From: Lentimicrobium sp.
GTDB lineage: Bacteria; Bacteroidota; Bacteroidia; Flavobacteriales; Flavobacteriaceae
Direction of reading: 5' to 3'
DNA: 10,087 nucleotides
Assembly: GCA_022758945.1 (NCBI GenBank)
Contig: JAEMQE010000049.1
Coordinates: 1-10,087, forward strand
Part shown: one piece after another, positions 1 through 5,837 of the stretch
Layout of the letters: the number at the start of each line of letters is the position of its first letter
Position numbering within the stretch: position 1 is the stretch's first letter
Translations under genes and position numbers: made by a program
The notes under the pieces: generated by a model
Seen by the model: only the letters and a program-made list of their open reading frames with translations
Told to the model about the DNA's origin: nothing
The model's database searches: none

Positions 1-1103
1 TGAGAATTAAAAACCTTATTACCGCTTTGTTTGTTATATCTTCAATTTTTGTAGCCAATGCGCAACAAAAAAAATATATAGTGCATACTGTTGCATTTTA
101 CAATTTCGAAAATTTATTTGACACAATTAATAATCCAAACAATGATGAGGAATGGACTCCAACAGGGTTACAACGTTGGACTTCAAAGAAATACAATCAA
201 AAATTAGAAAATCTTTCAAAAGTCCTGATGCAAATCGGTACGAATGATCAACAAAAAGAAGCCCCTACTTTTATAGGATGCTCTGAAGTTGAAAACCGTG
301 GCGTTCTCGAAGACTTGATAAAAACGCCCAACCTAGTTAATCTCGATTACGGAATCGTGCATTTTGATTCGCCAGATAAAAGAGGAATTGATGTGGGGCT
401 TTTATACCAAAAAAAATATTTCAAGCCTACAAGTTTCGTTAATATTCCCTTGATAATCTATAGAGGTACCAATATTGAGAAAGATAAAGAGACGGAAGAA
501 GATAAAGCAGATAAAGATAAAATAGAAGTTACACACGATAATAGAGTTTACACCAGAGATATTCTGTTAGTAACGGGCTTTCTTGATGGGGAAGAAATTA
601 ATATATTGGTAAATCACTGGCCGTCACGTTCTGGAGGCGAGAAAAAAAGCAGTCCATTTCGTGAAGCAGCAGGAAGATTAGCTAGAAAAGTGATGGATTC
701 TGTTTACAAAGTAAATCCCAATGCCAAAATCATTTTAATGGGAGATTTAAACGATGGAACCTATAACAAAAGTGTAAAAGAAGGTGTTGGAGCCAAATTA
801 AAAAAATCCGAAGTACAACAATTTGGCGTTTATAATCCTTTCGAACAAATGGCAAAAGACGGAAATGCAACTTTGTTTTATAGAGATTCTGGAGATATTT
901 TCGACCAGATTATGGTTTCTGAAACTTTAATCAAGAATGATTTTTCTACTTTTCAATATTGGAAAGCAGGAATATACAATAAACCTTTTATGATAGAAAA
1001 ATTTGGAAGATATGCAGGTTATCCCCTGCGCCATTCAGAAAATGAAGTGGGTTATAGCGACCACTTTCCGGTTTATATTTATTTAGTAAAAGAAGTAAAA
1101 TAA
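1..1103 (+). CDS. Secreted endonuclease/exonuclease/phosphatase (EEP) family protein, start codon cut by window edge
   Basis: This is an exported member of the EEP (DNase I-like) superfamily, metal-dependent phosphodiesterases acting on nucleic acids or other phosphoesters. The reading frame runs back through AGA at 3-5 to the first two bases, TG, so the start is almost certainly an ATG whose A lies one base outside the window; the mature-length precursor would be 367 residues. The first in-window start (TTG at 27) would cut the signal peptide in half. The N-terminus reads MRIKN, then a hydrophobic stretch ending VANA before QQKK, a clear Sec signal. Counting from the codon at 27, EEP motifs appear in order: FYNFEN (24-29), SEVEN with the metal-binding Glu (86-90), VNHWPSR (195-201), GDLND (239-243) and YSDHFP (343-348). 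A Lys/Asp/Glu-rich insert lies at 151-167. The exact substrate (DNA, RNA, other) is not visible. The next gene, 15 nt downstream, is a secreted OB-fold protein. Confidence 0.9.
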   Translation, partial: RIKNLITALFVISSIFVANAQQKKYIVHTVAFYNFENLFDTINNPNNDEEWTPTGLQRWTSKKYNQKLENLSKVLMQIGTNDQQKEAPTFIGCSEVENRGVLEDLIKTPNLVNLDYGIVHFDSPDKRGIDVGLLYQKKYFKPTSFVNIPLIIYRGTNIEKDKETEEDKADKDKIEVTHDNRVYTRDILLVTGFLDGEEINILVNHWPSRSGGEKKSSPFREAAGRLARKVMDSVYKVNPNAKIILMGDLNDGTYNKSVKEGVGAKLKKSEVQQFGVYNPFEQMAKDGNATLFYRDSGDIFDQIMVSETLIKNDFSTFQYWKAGIYNKPFMIEKFGRYAGYPLRHSENEVGYSDHFPVYIYLVKEVK

Positions 1104-1118
1104 TTTAAAACTCACCAA

Positions 1119-1484
1119 ATGAAAAATATAGTAATAACTTTTCTTTTAGTATTTTCAATAAATTGTTTTTCACAAGACACAATAACAACCGCCAAGGCCA
1201 AAGATTACATGGACAAAGAGGTTATTGTGGTGGGAAAAGTAATTTCATTCAAACTTGCTTCCGAAGGAAAAACCACAAATTACATTAACATAGACAAGCC
1301 GTATCCGGAGAGCGTTTTCACTGTGGTAATTTCTAATTATTATCTCGAAAAACTGAACATCAAAATCGAAGATTTAAAGGACAAAACTGTTTGTATAAAA
1401 GGTAAAATCACCACTTATAAAAATGATCCAAAACAAATTCCACAGATTTACAATCCGATAAGTATTGTTGTAAAAAAAGAGTGA
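1119..1484 (+). CDS. Small secreted OB-fold protein, nuclease-associated type
   Basis: This is a 121-residue exported protein. Residues 1-19 form a Sec signal (MKN, hydrophobic core, then CFSQ); the Cys lacks a lipobox context (SINC), so a lipoprotein is unlikely. The rest is one small beta domain. A K-E-V-I-V-V-G-K-V strand (about 33-41) is followed by an NINIDKPYP-like turn and FTVVIS (about 67-72), then a KDKTVCIKGKI strand (87-97) and a final strand near the C-terminus. This pattern (VxGKV ... FTVVI ... GKxVxIKGKI) is what I associate with nucleic-acid-binding OB folds found beside or fused to extracellular nucleases. The preceding EEP enzyme and the 15-nt gap suggest an operon and a shared role, perhaps substrate binding for the nuclease. 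The OB-fold call is by pattern recognition, and binding is inferred. Confidence 0.75.
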   Translation: MKNIVITFLLVFSINCFSQDTITTAKAKDYMDKEVIVVGKVISFKLASEGKTTNYINIDKPYPESVFTVVISNYYLEKLNIKIEDLKDKTVCIKGKITTYKNDPKQIPQIYNPISIVVKKE

Positions 1485-1514
1485 TTTTGTAGGATTTTTT
1501 AAATCAACCATTTC

Positions 1515-1560
1515 AAACCATTAAGACATTCTATTTTTCAGAATTTCTTAATGGTTTTTT
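1515..1560 (+). terminator. Intrinsic terminator after the EEP/OB-fold pair
   Basis: A perfect 12-bp stem (AAACCATTAAGA at 1515-1526 with TCTTAATGGTTT at 1546-1557) is extended inside, after one mismatch, by ATTCT (1528-1532) pairing with AGAAT (1540-1544), leaving a 7-nt loop. The 3' arm runs into a T-tract (1555-1560). It lies 30 nt past the OB-fold stop codon and closes the two-gene unit. Confidence 0.85.
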
Positions 1561-1664
1561 AAATTAGAAAATCAAGAATCTACTAAAATTGCGAAATAAT
1601 CATAAATGTCGCTCCAATATTTTTAGTTTCTACCATATTGGCGGTTTTTAAGATTAAAAAGTTA

Positions 1665-1672
1665 TATTTTTG
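1665..1672 (+). promoter_or_regulatory. Putative -7 box of the corA promoter
   Basis: TATTTTTG fits the Bacteroidota -7 consensus TAnnTTTG exactly and is followed by a C, as is common in Flavobacterium promoters. The nearest TTG that could act as a -33 element is at 1638-1640, with a 24-nt gap, slightly longer than usual. Transcription starting about 7 nt downstream would give a leader of roughly 110 nt before the corA start preferred here (1789). Confidence 0.55.
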
Positions 1673-1697
1673 CAAAAAATAAAATAAAGCATCCACA

Positions 1698-1736
1698 ATG
1701 GACGATTATTATTCGGAGAAAAGTATAATCAAATAG
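1698..1736 (+). CDS. Possible 12-codon leader ORF upstream of corA
   Basis: ATG at 1698 opens a short frame, MDDYYSEKSIIK, ending with TAG at 1734-1736. It lies between the putative promoter (1665-1672) and the hairpin at 1749-1791, in a different frame from corA. Nothing proves translation, and an ORF of this length can arise by chance in AT-rich DNA. It is recorded because its position in the leader, just before a start-codon-covering hairpin, is where a regulatory leader peptide would sit. Confidence 0.2.
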   Translation: MDDYYSEKSIIK

Positions 1737-1748
1737 GGATAGTCGTTG

Positions 1749-1791
1749 CATAATGTTAGCGATTTTCCTTAAAATATCGCATTACATTATG
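1749..1791 (+). promoter_or_regulatory. Leader hairpin covering the corA start codon
   Basis: CATAATGT (1749-1756) is the reverse complement of ACATTATG (1784-1791). Inside it, after a small asymmetric internal loop (2 and 3 nt), GCGAT (1759-1763) pairs with ATCGC (1776-1780), and a few A-U pairs are possible in the 12-nt apical stretch. The start codon at 1789-1791 forms the end of the 3' arm, paired with CAT at 1749-1751. The pairing is directly visible; a regulatory role is inference. Confidence 0.45.
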
Positions 1792-2715
1792 ATTACGTAT
1801 TACAAAAACAACAAAGGTTTAACTCAAACCGAAAATCGTGAAGACAACTGCTGGATTAATGTAGTTTGTCCCACAAAGGAAGAAACCAAATTCCTTCTCA
1901 AAGAACTTCAAATTCCCGATGATTTCTACAGCGATATTGAAGATATTGACGAGCGACCTCGTATCGAAATCGAAAACGGTTGGACACTTATTATTCTTCG
2001 AATTCCTTTCAAAAGCAATGATCCAAAACTGCCGTTCAACACAGCGCCATTGGGTTTAATGTTTAAAGACGATATTTTTGTTTCGCTTTGTTTTCATCAA
2101 ACCGATATACTTTCTGACTTTGTTTTGTACACTAAACGCAAGAAAATTTCCATTGAAAACGACTTCGATTTAGTGTTAAAATTATTGCTTTCCTCCAGCA
2201 TTTGGTTTTTGAAATACCTAAAACAAATTAATCAACGAATAAAAGAAGCAGAAGATAATCTTGAAAAATCCATAAAAAATGAAGAGCTTCAAGCTTTATG
2301 GCAAATTGAAAAGTGCTTAGTATTTTTTGTCACCTCTTTAAAAGGCAACGATGTTTTGTTTCGCAGAATCAAGAATTTAAAAACCCAAAAAGATACTTTT
2401 GACCCGGAATTGCTTGAAGATCTCGAAATCGAATTGCGTCAGGCAGAAGAAACCACAAACATTTATAGCAACATCTTAACGGGAATGATGGATGCTTATG
2501 CTTCAGTAATTTCAAATAATTTGAACGTTATTATGAAAAGGCTGACTTCTATTTCCATTATTTTGATGATTCCCACAGTAATTGCAAGTTTGTATGGAAT
2601 GAATGTGCCAAATAATCTTCAAGAAAACCCTTTCGGATTCTGGATCGTATTGTTAATTTCACTTTTGATTTCTATTTCTGGCGTATTCTTATTCAAGAAA
2701 AAGAATTTGTTCTAA
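1789..2715 (+). CDS. corA: CorA-family divalent cation (Mg2+/Co2+-type) transporter
   Basis: This is an inner-membrane channel-like transporter of the CorA/2-TM-GxN family, which works as a pentamer and normally moves Mg2+ and sometimes Co2+ or Ni2+. I chose ATG 1789 (308 residues) because MITYYKNN resembles the usual N-terminus of relatives; an in-frame ATG at 1753 would add MLAIFLKISHYI, which looks non-coding and lies in a hairpin. A large soluble alpha/beta domain precedes a long helical stalk (about 130-250, charged, coiled-coil-like). Then come TM1 (about 253-269), the signature YGMN with GMN at 270-272, a short loop with VPNNLQENPFGFW, TM2 (about 283-302) and a basic tail KKKNLF. The loop lacks the acidic MPE form of classical CorA, as in many divergent members, so the transported ion is not certain. 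The gene appears monocistronic, with a structured leader. Confidence 0.9.
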   Translation: MITYYKNNKGLTQTENREDNCWINVVCPTKEETKFLLKELQIPDDFYSDIEDIDERPRIEIENGWTLIILRIPFKSNDPKLPFNTAPLGLMFKDDIFVSLCFHQTDILSDFVLYTKRKKISIENDFDLVLKLLLSSSIWFLKYLKQINQRIKEAEDNLEKSIKNEELQALWQIEKCLVFFVTSLKGNDVLFRRIKNLKTQKDTFDPELLEDLEIELRQAEETTNIYSNILTGMMDAYASVISNNLNVIMKRLTSISIILMIPTVIASLYGMNVPNNLQENPFGFWIVLLISLLISISGVFLFKKKNLF

Positions 2716-2773
2716 AATTTTCAGGAGTCATTTACTTCGTCAGTTCGCTTCGCTCGTGTCTCGAATTATGTTT

Positions 2774-2806
2774 AAACCTATAAGGTTTTAAAAACCTTAT
2801 AGGTTT
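2774..2806. repeat. 33-bp near-perfect palindrome, possible dispersed intergenic repeat
   Basis: AAACCTATAAGGTTT (2774-2788) and AAACCTTATAGGTTT (2792-2806) are exact reverse complements separated by TAA; counting T2789:A2791, the stem is 16 bp around a single central base. It is 58 nt past the corA stop. No T-run follows on either side, so it is not a textbook terminator, although the cruciform or hairpin could still stop or stabilise transcripts. Similar AACCT...AGGTT palindromes are, to my recollection, frequent between Flavobacterium genes, which would make it a REP-like element; this cannot be tested within one window. Confidence 0.75.
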
Positions 2807-2919
2807 GGCAAAAGGGAAAGGATTTCCATCTTACTTGGGATACAAACAGAACTTAACAAGCGTCATTTCTTATTGTATTAATTTTTTTGAAATTTACTTT
2901 ATATTTCGCCTTTATATAA

Positions 2920-2927
2920 TATATTTG
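2920..2927 (+). promoter_or_regulatory. Putative -7 box for the ALDH gene
   Basis: TATATTTG is an exact match to TAnnTTTG and lies 36 nt upstream of the ATG at 2964, a typical leader length. No TTG occurs at the usual -33 distance; the nearest is at 2887-2889, 30 nt upstream of the box, so the -33 element is weak or absent. Confidence 0.5.
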
Positions 2928-2963
2928 TAAAATAATATAACAATTACAACTAAAAAAGTTACA

Positions 2964-4511
2964 ATGATAACAATAGTAGATCAATTTGGGATAGAATCAG
3001 CCCTAAAACAATTAGGTATTGAAGCTATAAATGAAGGAACTTCAACCGGAGCAAACAATTTTGCAAACGGAAAAATTATTGAAAGCTATTCACCAGCCGA
3101 TGGAACTTTAATCGCAAAAGTAAAAACTTCGACCAAAGAAGATTACGAAAAAGCAATGAAAAAAGCCTCCGAAGCATTCCTAGAATGGCGATTGATTCCA
3201 GCACCAAAAAGAGGCGATATCGTCCGCCAAATGGGTGACGAATTAAGAAAATTCAAAGAACCTTTAGGAAAATTGGTTTCTTATGAAATGGGAAAAAGTC
3301 TTCAGGAAGGCTATGGCGAAGTTCAGGAAATGATAGATATTTGTGATTTTGCAGTAGGATTATCACGTCAATTATACGGATTAACCATGCATTCTGAACG
3401 TCCAATGCACAGAATGTATGAGCAATATCACCCGATTGGAACCGTTGGAATCATTTCGTCATTTAACTTTCCAGTTGCCGTTTGGAGTTGGAACGCAATG
3501 ATAGCTTGGGTTTGTGGAGATGTTGCGATTTGGAAACCAAGTTCAAAAGTGCCTTTATGTGGCATTGCCTGTCAAAACATTATAAAAACAGTTCTTAAAA
3601 GAAACAATGTTCCCGAAGGTGTAAGTTGCTTGGTAACCGGAAACGAATCGGGCGATTTAATAAATAATGACAAAAGAATTTCCTTGGTTTCTTTTACGGG
3701 ATCAACAAGAATTGGGCGTCACGTATCAAAAACTGTTGCTGAACGTTTTGGAAACACGATTCTCGAATTAGGAGGAAATAATGCGATTATCGTTTCGGAA
3801 CACGCTGATATTAGTATGGTATTAGTTGGAGCTGTTTTTGGAGCTGTTGGAACCGCAGGACAACGTTGTACTTCGACTCGCCGTTTAATCATTCACGAAA
3901 GTGTGTATGACAAAACCATCAGCGTTTTGAAAAATGCTTATTCTCAATTGAAAATCGGAAATCCATTAGACGAAAACAACCACGTTGGACCAATAATCGA
4001 CAAAGGAGCCGTTCAGGAATATTTGACTGCTATTGAAAAAGCCAAACAAGAAGGTGCAACTATTATTGTAGAAGGCGGTGTTGTAGAAGGCAAAGGGTAC
4101 GAAAGTGGATGTTATGTAAAACCGTGTATTATCGAAGCCGAAAATCATTTTGAAATCGTTCAAACCGAAACTTTTGCACCTATTTTATATGTTATGAAAT
4201 ACGCAACAATCGAAGAAGCGATTGCGATGCAAAACGGAGTTCCACAAGGACTTTCCTCTTCCATTTTCACCAATAATATGCGAGAAATGGAATTATTTCT
4301 TTCGCAATCGGGTTCGGATTGTGGAATTGCCAATGTAAATATTGGAACTTCCGGAGCAGAAATTGGCGGCGCTTTTGGTGGTGAAAAAGAAACTGGTGGC
4401 GGACGAGAATCCGGTTCCGATGCTTGGAAAGCCTATATGCGAAGACAAACGAATACTATTAATTACGGAACGCAATTGCCATTGGCACAAGGAATAAAAT
4501 TTGATTTGTAA
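2964..4511 (+). CDS. ALDH7-family (antiquitin-type) aldehyde dehydrogenase, probable alpha-aminoadipic semialdehyde / piperideine-6-carboxylate dehydrogenase
   Basis: This is a cytosolic NAD(P)+-dependent aldehyde dehydrogenase of 515 residues, full length for ALDH7. Visible features include SSFNFPVAVWSWN (165-177) with the oxyanion Asn168, WKPSSK (190-195) with the cofactor-binding Lys191, FTGST (244-248), LELGGNNA (267-274) with general-base Glu268, GQRCTSTRR (299-307) with catalytic Cys302, and ETFAPI (402-407). ALDH7-specific substrate residues known from human antiquitin also appear present: Arg301 directly before the Cys, and the acidic site in EGYGEVQE (115-122). These support oxidation of alpha-aminoadipate semialdehyde in lysine catabolism, although related enzymes accept other aldehydes. 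The gene stands alone: its own promoter box lies upstream and a strong terminator lies 15 nt after the stop. No lysine-pathway partner is in the window, so the substrate rests on family features only. Confidence 0.9.
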   Translation: MITIVDQFGIESALKQLGIEAINEGTSTGANNFANGKIIESYSPADGTLIAKVKTSTKEDYEKAMKKASEAFLEWRLIPAPKRGDIVRQMGDELRKFKEPLGKLVSYEMGKSLQEGYGEVQEMIDICDFAVGLSRQLYGLTMHSERPMHRMYEQYHPIGTVGIISSFNFPVAVWSWNAMIAWVCGDVAIWKPSSKVPLCGIACQNIIKTVLKRNNVPEGVSCLVTGNESGDLINNDKRISLVSFTGSTRIGRHVSKTVAERFGNTILELGGNNAIIVSEHADISMVLVGAVFGAVGTAGQRCTSTRRLIIHESVYDKTISVLKNAYSQLKIGNPLDENNHVGPIIDKGAVQEYLTAIEKAKQEGATIIVEGGVVEGKGYESGCYVKPCIIEAENHFEIVQTETFAPILYVMKYATIEEAIAMQNGVPQGLSSSIFTNNMREMELFLSQSGSDCGIANVNIGTSGAEIGGAFGGEKETGGGRESGSDAWKAYMRRQTNTINYGTQLPLAQGIKFDL

Positions 4512-4526
4512 AGAAAATAATTCATA

Positions 4527-4562
4527 AAAAAAGCGGCTTGATTTTCGTCAAGCCGCTTTTTT
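4527..4562. terminator. Bidirectional intrinsic terminator between convergent genes
   Basis: A perfect 15-bp stem, AAAAAAGCGGCTTGA (4527-4541) with TCAAGCCGCTTTTTT (4548-4562), has a 6-nt TTTTCG loop. The flanking A-run and T-run give a U-tract in both directions, so it can end the ALDH transcript (+) and the outer-membrane protein transcript (-), whose stop codons lie 15 nt away on either side. Confidence 0.95.
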
Positions 4563-4577
4563 ATTTATTTGAATTGA

Positions 4578-5063
4578 CTAGTCTAAATTGAACGATACAC
4601 CAACATTAAAAGAAGAACCGTTATTGTATTTTGAAGTAGCATTTGCATCATATTTTGCAAATGGAACAGAAAATTCAGAAAAAATTCCAAATCCGTCGGT
4701 AAAGAAATATCTTGCACCAAGATGACCACCAAAGTTTTTCAAACCTAAATTCAAACCAGGATACACGTCAAATTTTGGAGAAAGGTTTAATACACTTCCT
4801 AAATTGGCATTAAATCTTGCTTTAACATCAAAACGATAATCGCTAGAAACGTCTTGAATTTGGCTGCCACCTAATAAATAAGAAGCAAGAACTCCAATAG
4901 AAAAGTTTTCGCCTAAACCATAATCGGTTGAAGCTAAGATTCCTGTTCCTCCATCTTGAAATGTCATCCCGATGTTGAGTTTTGTATCTCCTTTTCCTTT
5001 AAATGCTTGAGCGTTTATCATACAAAATGCCCCTAATAATACGATTGTAAAAATCTTTTTCAT
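4578..5063 (-). CDS. Small outer-membrane beta-barrel protein
   Basis: This is a predicted 161-residue outer-membrane porin-like or structural barrel of the OmpX/opacity-like type common in Bacteroidota. The start at 5063 (MKKIFTIVLL...) gives an ideal signal peptide with cleavage after MINA (about residue 18); the frame stays open to 5210, but that extension overlaps the upstream phosphoesterase gene and has no export signal at its start. After cleavage, alternating hydrophobic/polar strands recur: TKLNIGMTF, FSIGVLASYLL, FDVKARFNANLG, YPGLNLGLKNFGGHLGARYFF, FGIFSEFSVPF and a final SFNVGVSFNLD. About eight strands fit this length. A -7 box at 5078-5085 suggests it can be transcribed independently of the gene 28 nt upstream. 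No ligand or specific function can be read from the sequence. Confidence 0.85.
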   Translation of the reverse strand: MKKIFTIVLLGAFCMINAQAFKGKGDTKLNIGMTFQDGGTGILASTDYGLGENFSIGVLASYLLGGSQIQDVSSDYRFDVKARFNANLGSVLNLSPKFDVYPGLNLGLKNFGGHLGARYFFTDGFGIFSEFSVPFAKYDANATSKYNNGSSFNVGVSFNLD

Positions 5064-5077
5064 TGTTTTATTTTTTG

Positions 5078-5085
5078 CAAATATA
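5078..5085 (-). promoter_or_regulatory. Putative -7 box for the outer-membrane protein gene
   Basis: Read on the minus strand the box is TATATTTG followed by C, an exact TAnnTTTG match, 14 nt upstream of the ATG at 5063. It overlaps the short gap after the phosphoesterase stop codon. No good TTG is present at the -33 distance. With this box the 5' leader would be very short. Confidence 0.45.
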
Positions 5086-5091
5086 GTGTTT

Positions 5092-5817
5092 TTAATTTCT
5101 CCCTTTTTCACTCGGATATAAACTTGGTAAAGGTTCACTTTGCCAGAATTCCTTCGTGTCAACATCCATAATTGTAAGCGGCCCTTTAAAAGCAGCTCCT
5201 GTATCAACATTCCAAACGTTGACCATTTTTACCGGCGTGGTTTTGCCAATTCTGGAAACAGGTGTGTGGCCAATGTAGATTTCTTTGTATAAAGTCAATC
5301 GTTTTGGATACAATAAATCACTTTTTTTCATCTTTTTATCCAATGCCAATGCGGTTTCCCATAGTGTTCTGTCCCAATAAAAAAGTTCCGGAAAATATTC
5401 ATAAATCACACCATTCATATTGGTAAAACCCGCGTGAATAAACAAACGTTTTTTTTCGTCGATATAATATTCCTTTAAAGATTTTAGGAATTTAATATGT
5501 TTTTGTATGGTTTCGCTACTGGTTTTGTCATACGCCAAAACGGTTGATTCACCACCATGATTGTACCACAAAGGATTATCAATGCTTTCGTCGAGCCATT
5601 TTAACAACAATTGATCGTGGTTACCCAGGATAAAAATGCAATTGTGAGTGGTTTTCAATTCCATCAAATAATCGAGTACTTGTGGCGATTGGCTCCAGCC
5701 ATCAACATAATCCCCCAAAAAAATTAAGGTGTCTTTTGGGGTAACTTTTGCCCTTTCCATAATTTGATGCAAGGCACGTAAACCGCCGTGAATGTCGCCA
5801 ATAACGAGTGTTCTCAT
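5092..5817 (-). CDS. Metallophosphoesterase, PPP-like serine/threonine phosphatase / ApaH-PrpE type
   Basis: This is a 241-residue cytosolic calcineurin-like phosphoesterase with a complete set of two-metal-site motifs: GDIHGG (7-12), GDYVDG (35-40), GNHD (65-68), NHGG (86-89), IHAGF (127-131) and GHTP (183-186), then NVDTGAAFKGPLTIMDVDT (203-221), where the Asp-Thr-Gly region is typical of PPP/ApaH-like enzymes. Such enzymes dephosphorylate phosphoproteins or cleave dinucleoside polyphosphates, and the motifs do not decide between these. No signal peptide is present. It lies 20 nt downstream of the AlbA_2-domain gene and is probably co-transcribed with it. The start at ATG 5817 places GDIHG at residue 7, the normal position for the family. 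Confidence 0.9.
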   Translation of the reverse strand: MRTLVIGDIHGGLRALHQIMERAKVTPKDTLIFLGDYVDGWSQSPQVLDYLMELKTTHNCIFILGNHDQLLLKWLDESIDNPLWYNHGGESTVLAYDKTSSETIQKHIKFLKSLKEYYIDEKKRLFIHAGFTNMNGVIYEYFPELFYWDRTLWETALALDKKMKKSDLLYPKRLTLYKEIYIGHTPVSRIGKTTPVKMVNVWNVDTGAAFKGPLTIMDVDTKEFWQSEPLPSLYPSEKGRN

Positions 5818-5837
5818 TCTATTTTGTTTGTTTTTTT

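Larger units (their letters stand above)
2716..2963. other. Intergenic region between corA and the ALDH gene
   Basis: This is a 248-nt non-coding spacer. It begins with a short stretch of higher GC than its surroundings at about 2738-2766 (TTCGCTTCGCTCG core, 2744-2756), then the 33-bp palindrome at 2774-2806, then unremarkable AT-rich sequence containing the promoter box at 2920-2927. I see no ORF worth calling and no classical T-tract terminator for corA; the palindrome may serve that purpose. Confidence 0.6.

Noticed and set aside
27..29. TTG at 27 as the start of the EEP gene
   Set aside because: It would remove the positively charged start of the signal peptide. The frame continues upstream to a codon ending TG at positions 1-2, which fits an ATG beginning one base outside the window and gives a complete signal sequence.
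1119..1175. OB-fold protein as a lipoprotein
   Set aside because: A Cys occurs late in the signal peptide, but the preceding residues (SIN) do not make a lipobox; cleavage after FSQ or nearby is more likely.
1753..1788. Longer N-terminus for CorA starting at 1753
   Set aside because: The 12 extra residues look unlike CorA N-termini, the stretch is part of the leader hairpin, and ATG 1789 gives the expected beginning.
2774..2806. Palindrome as a CRISPR repeat
   Set aside because: There is only one copy, with no spacer-repeat periodicity and no cas gene in the window.
3966..4490. Minus-strand open frames inside the ALDH gene
   Set aside because: They are antisense shadows of a highly conserved enzyme with no plausible start region or protein character.
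5064..5210. 49-codon N-terminal extension of the outer-membrane protein
   Set aside because: It lies mostly over the end of the phosphoesterase gene in another frame and would place an obvious signal peptide in mid-protein.
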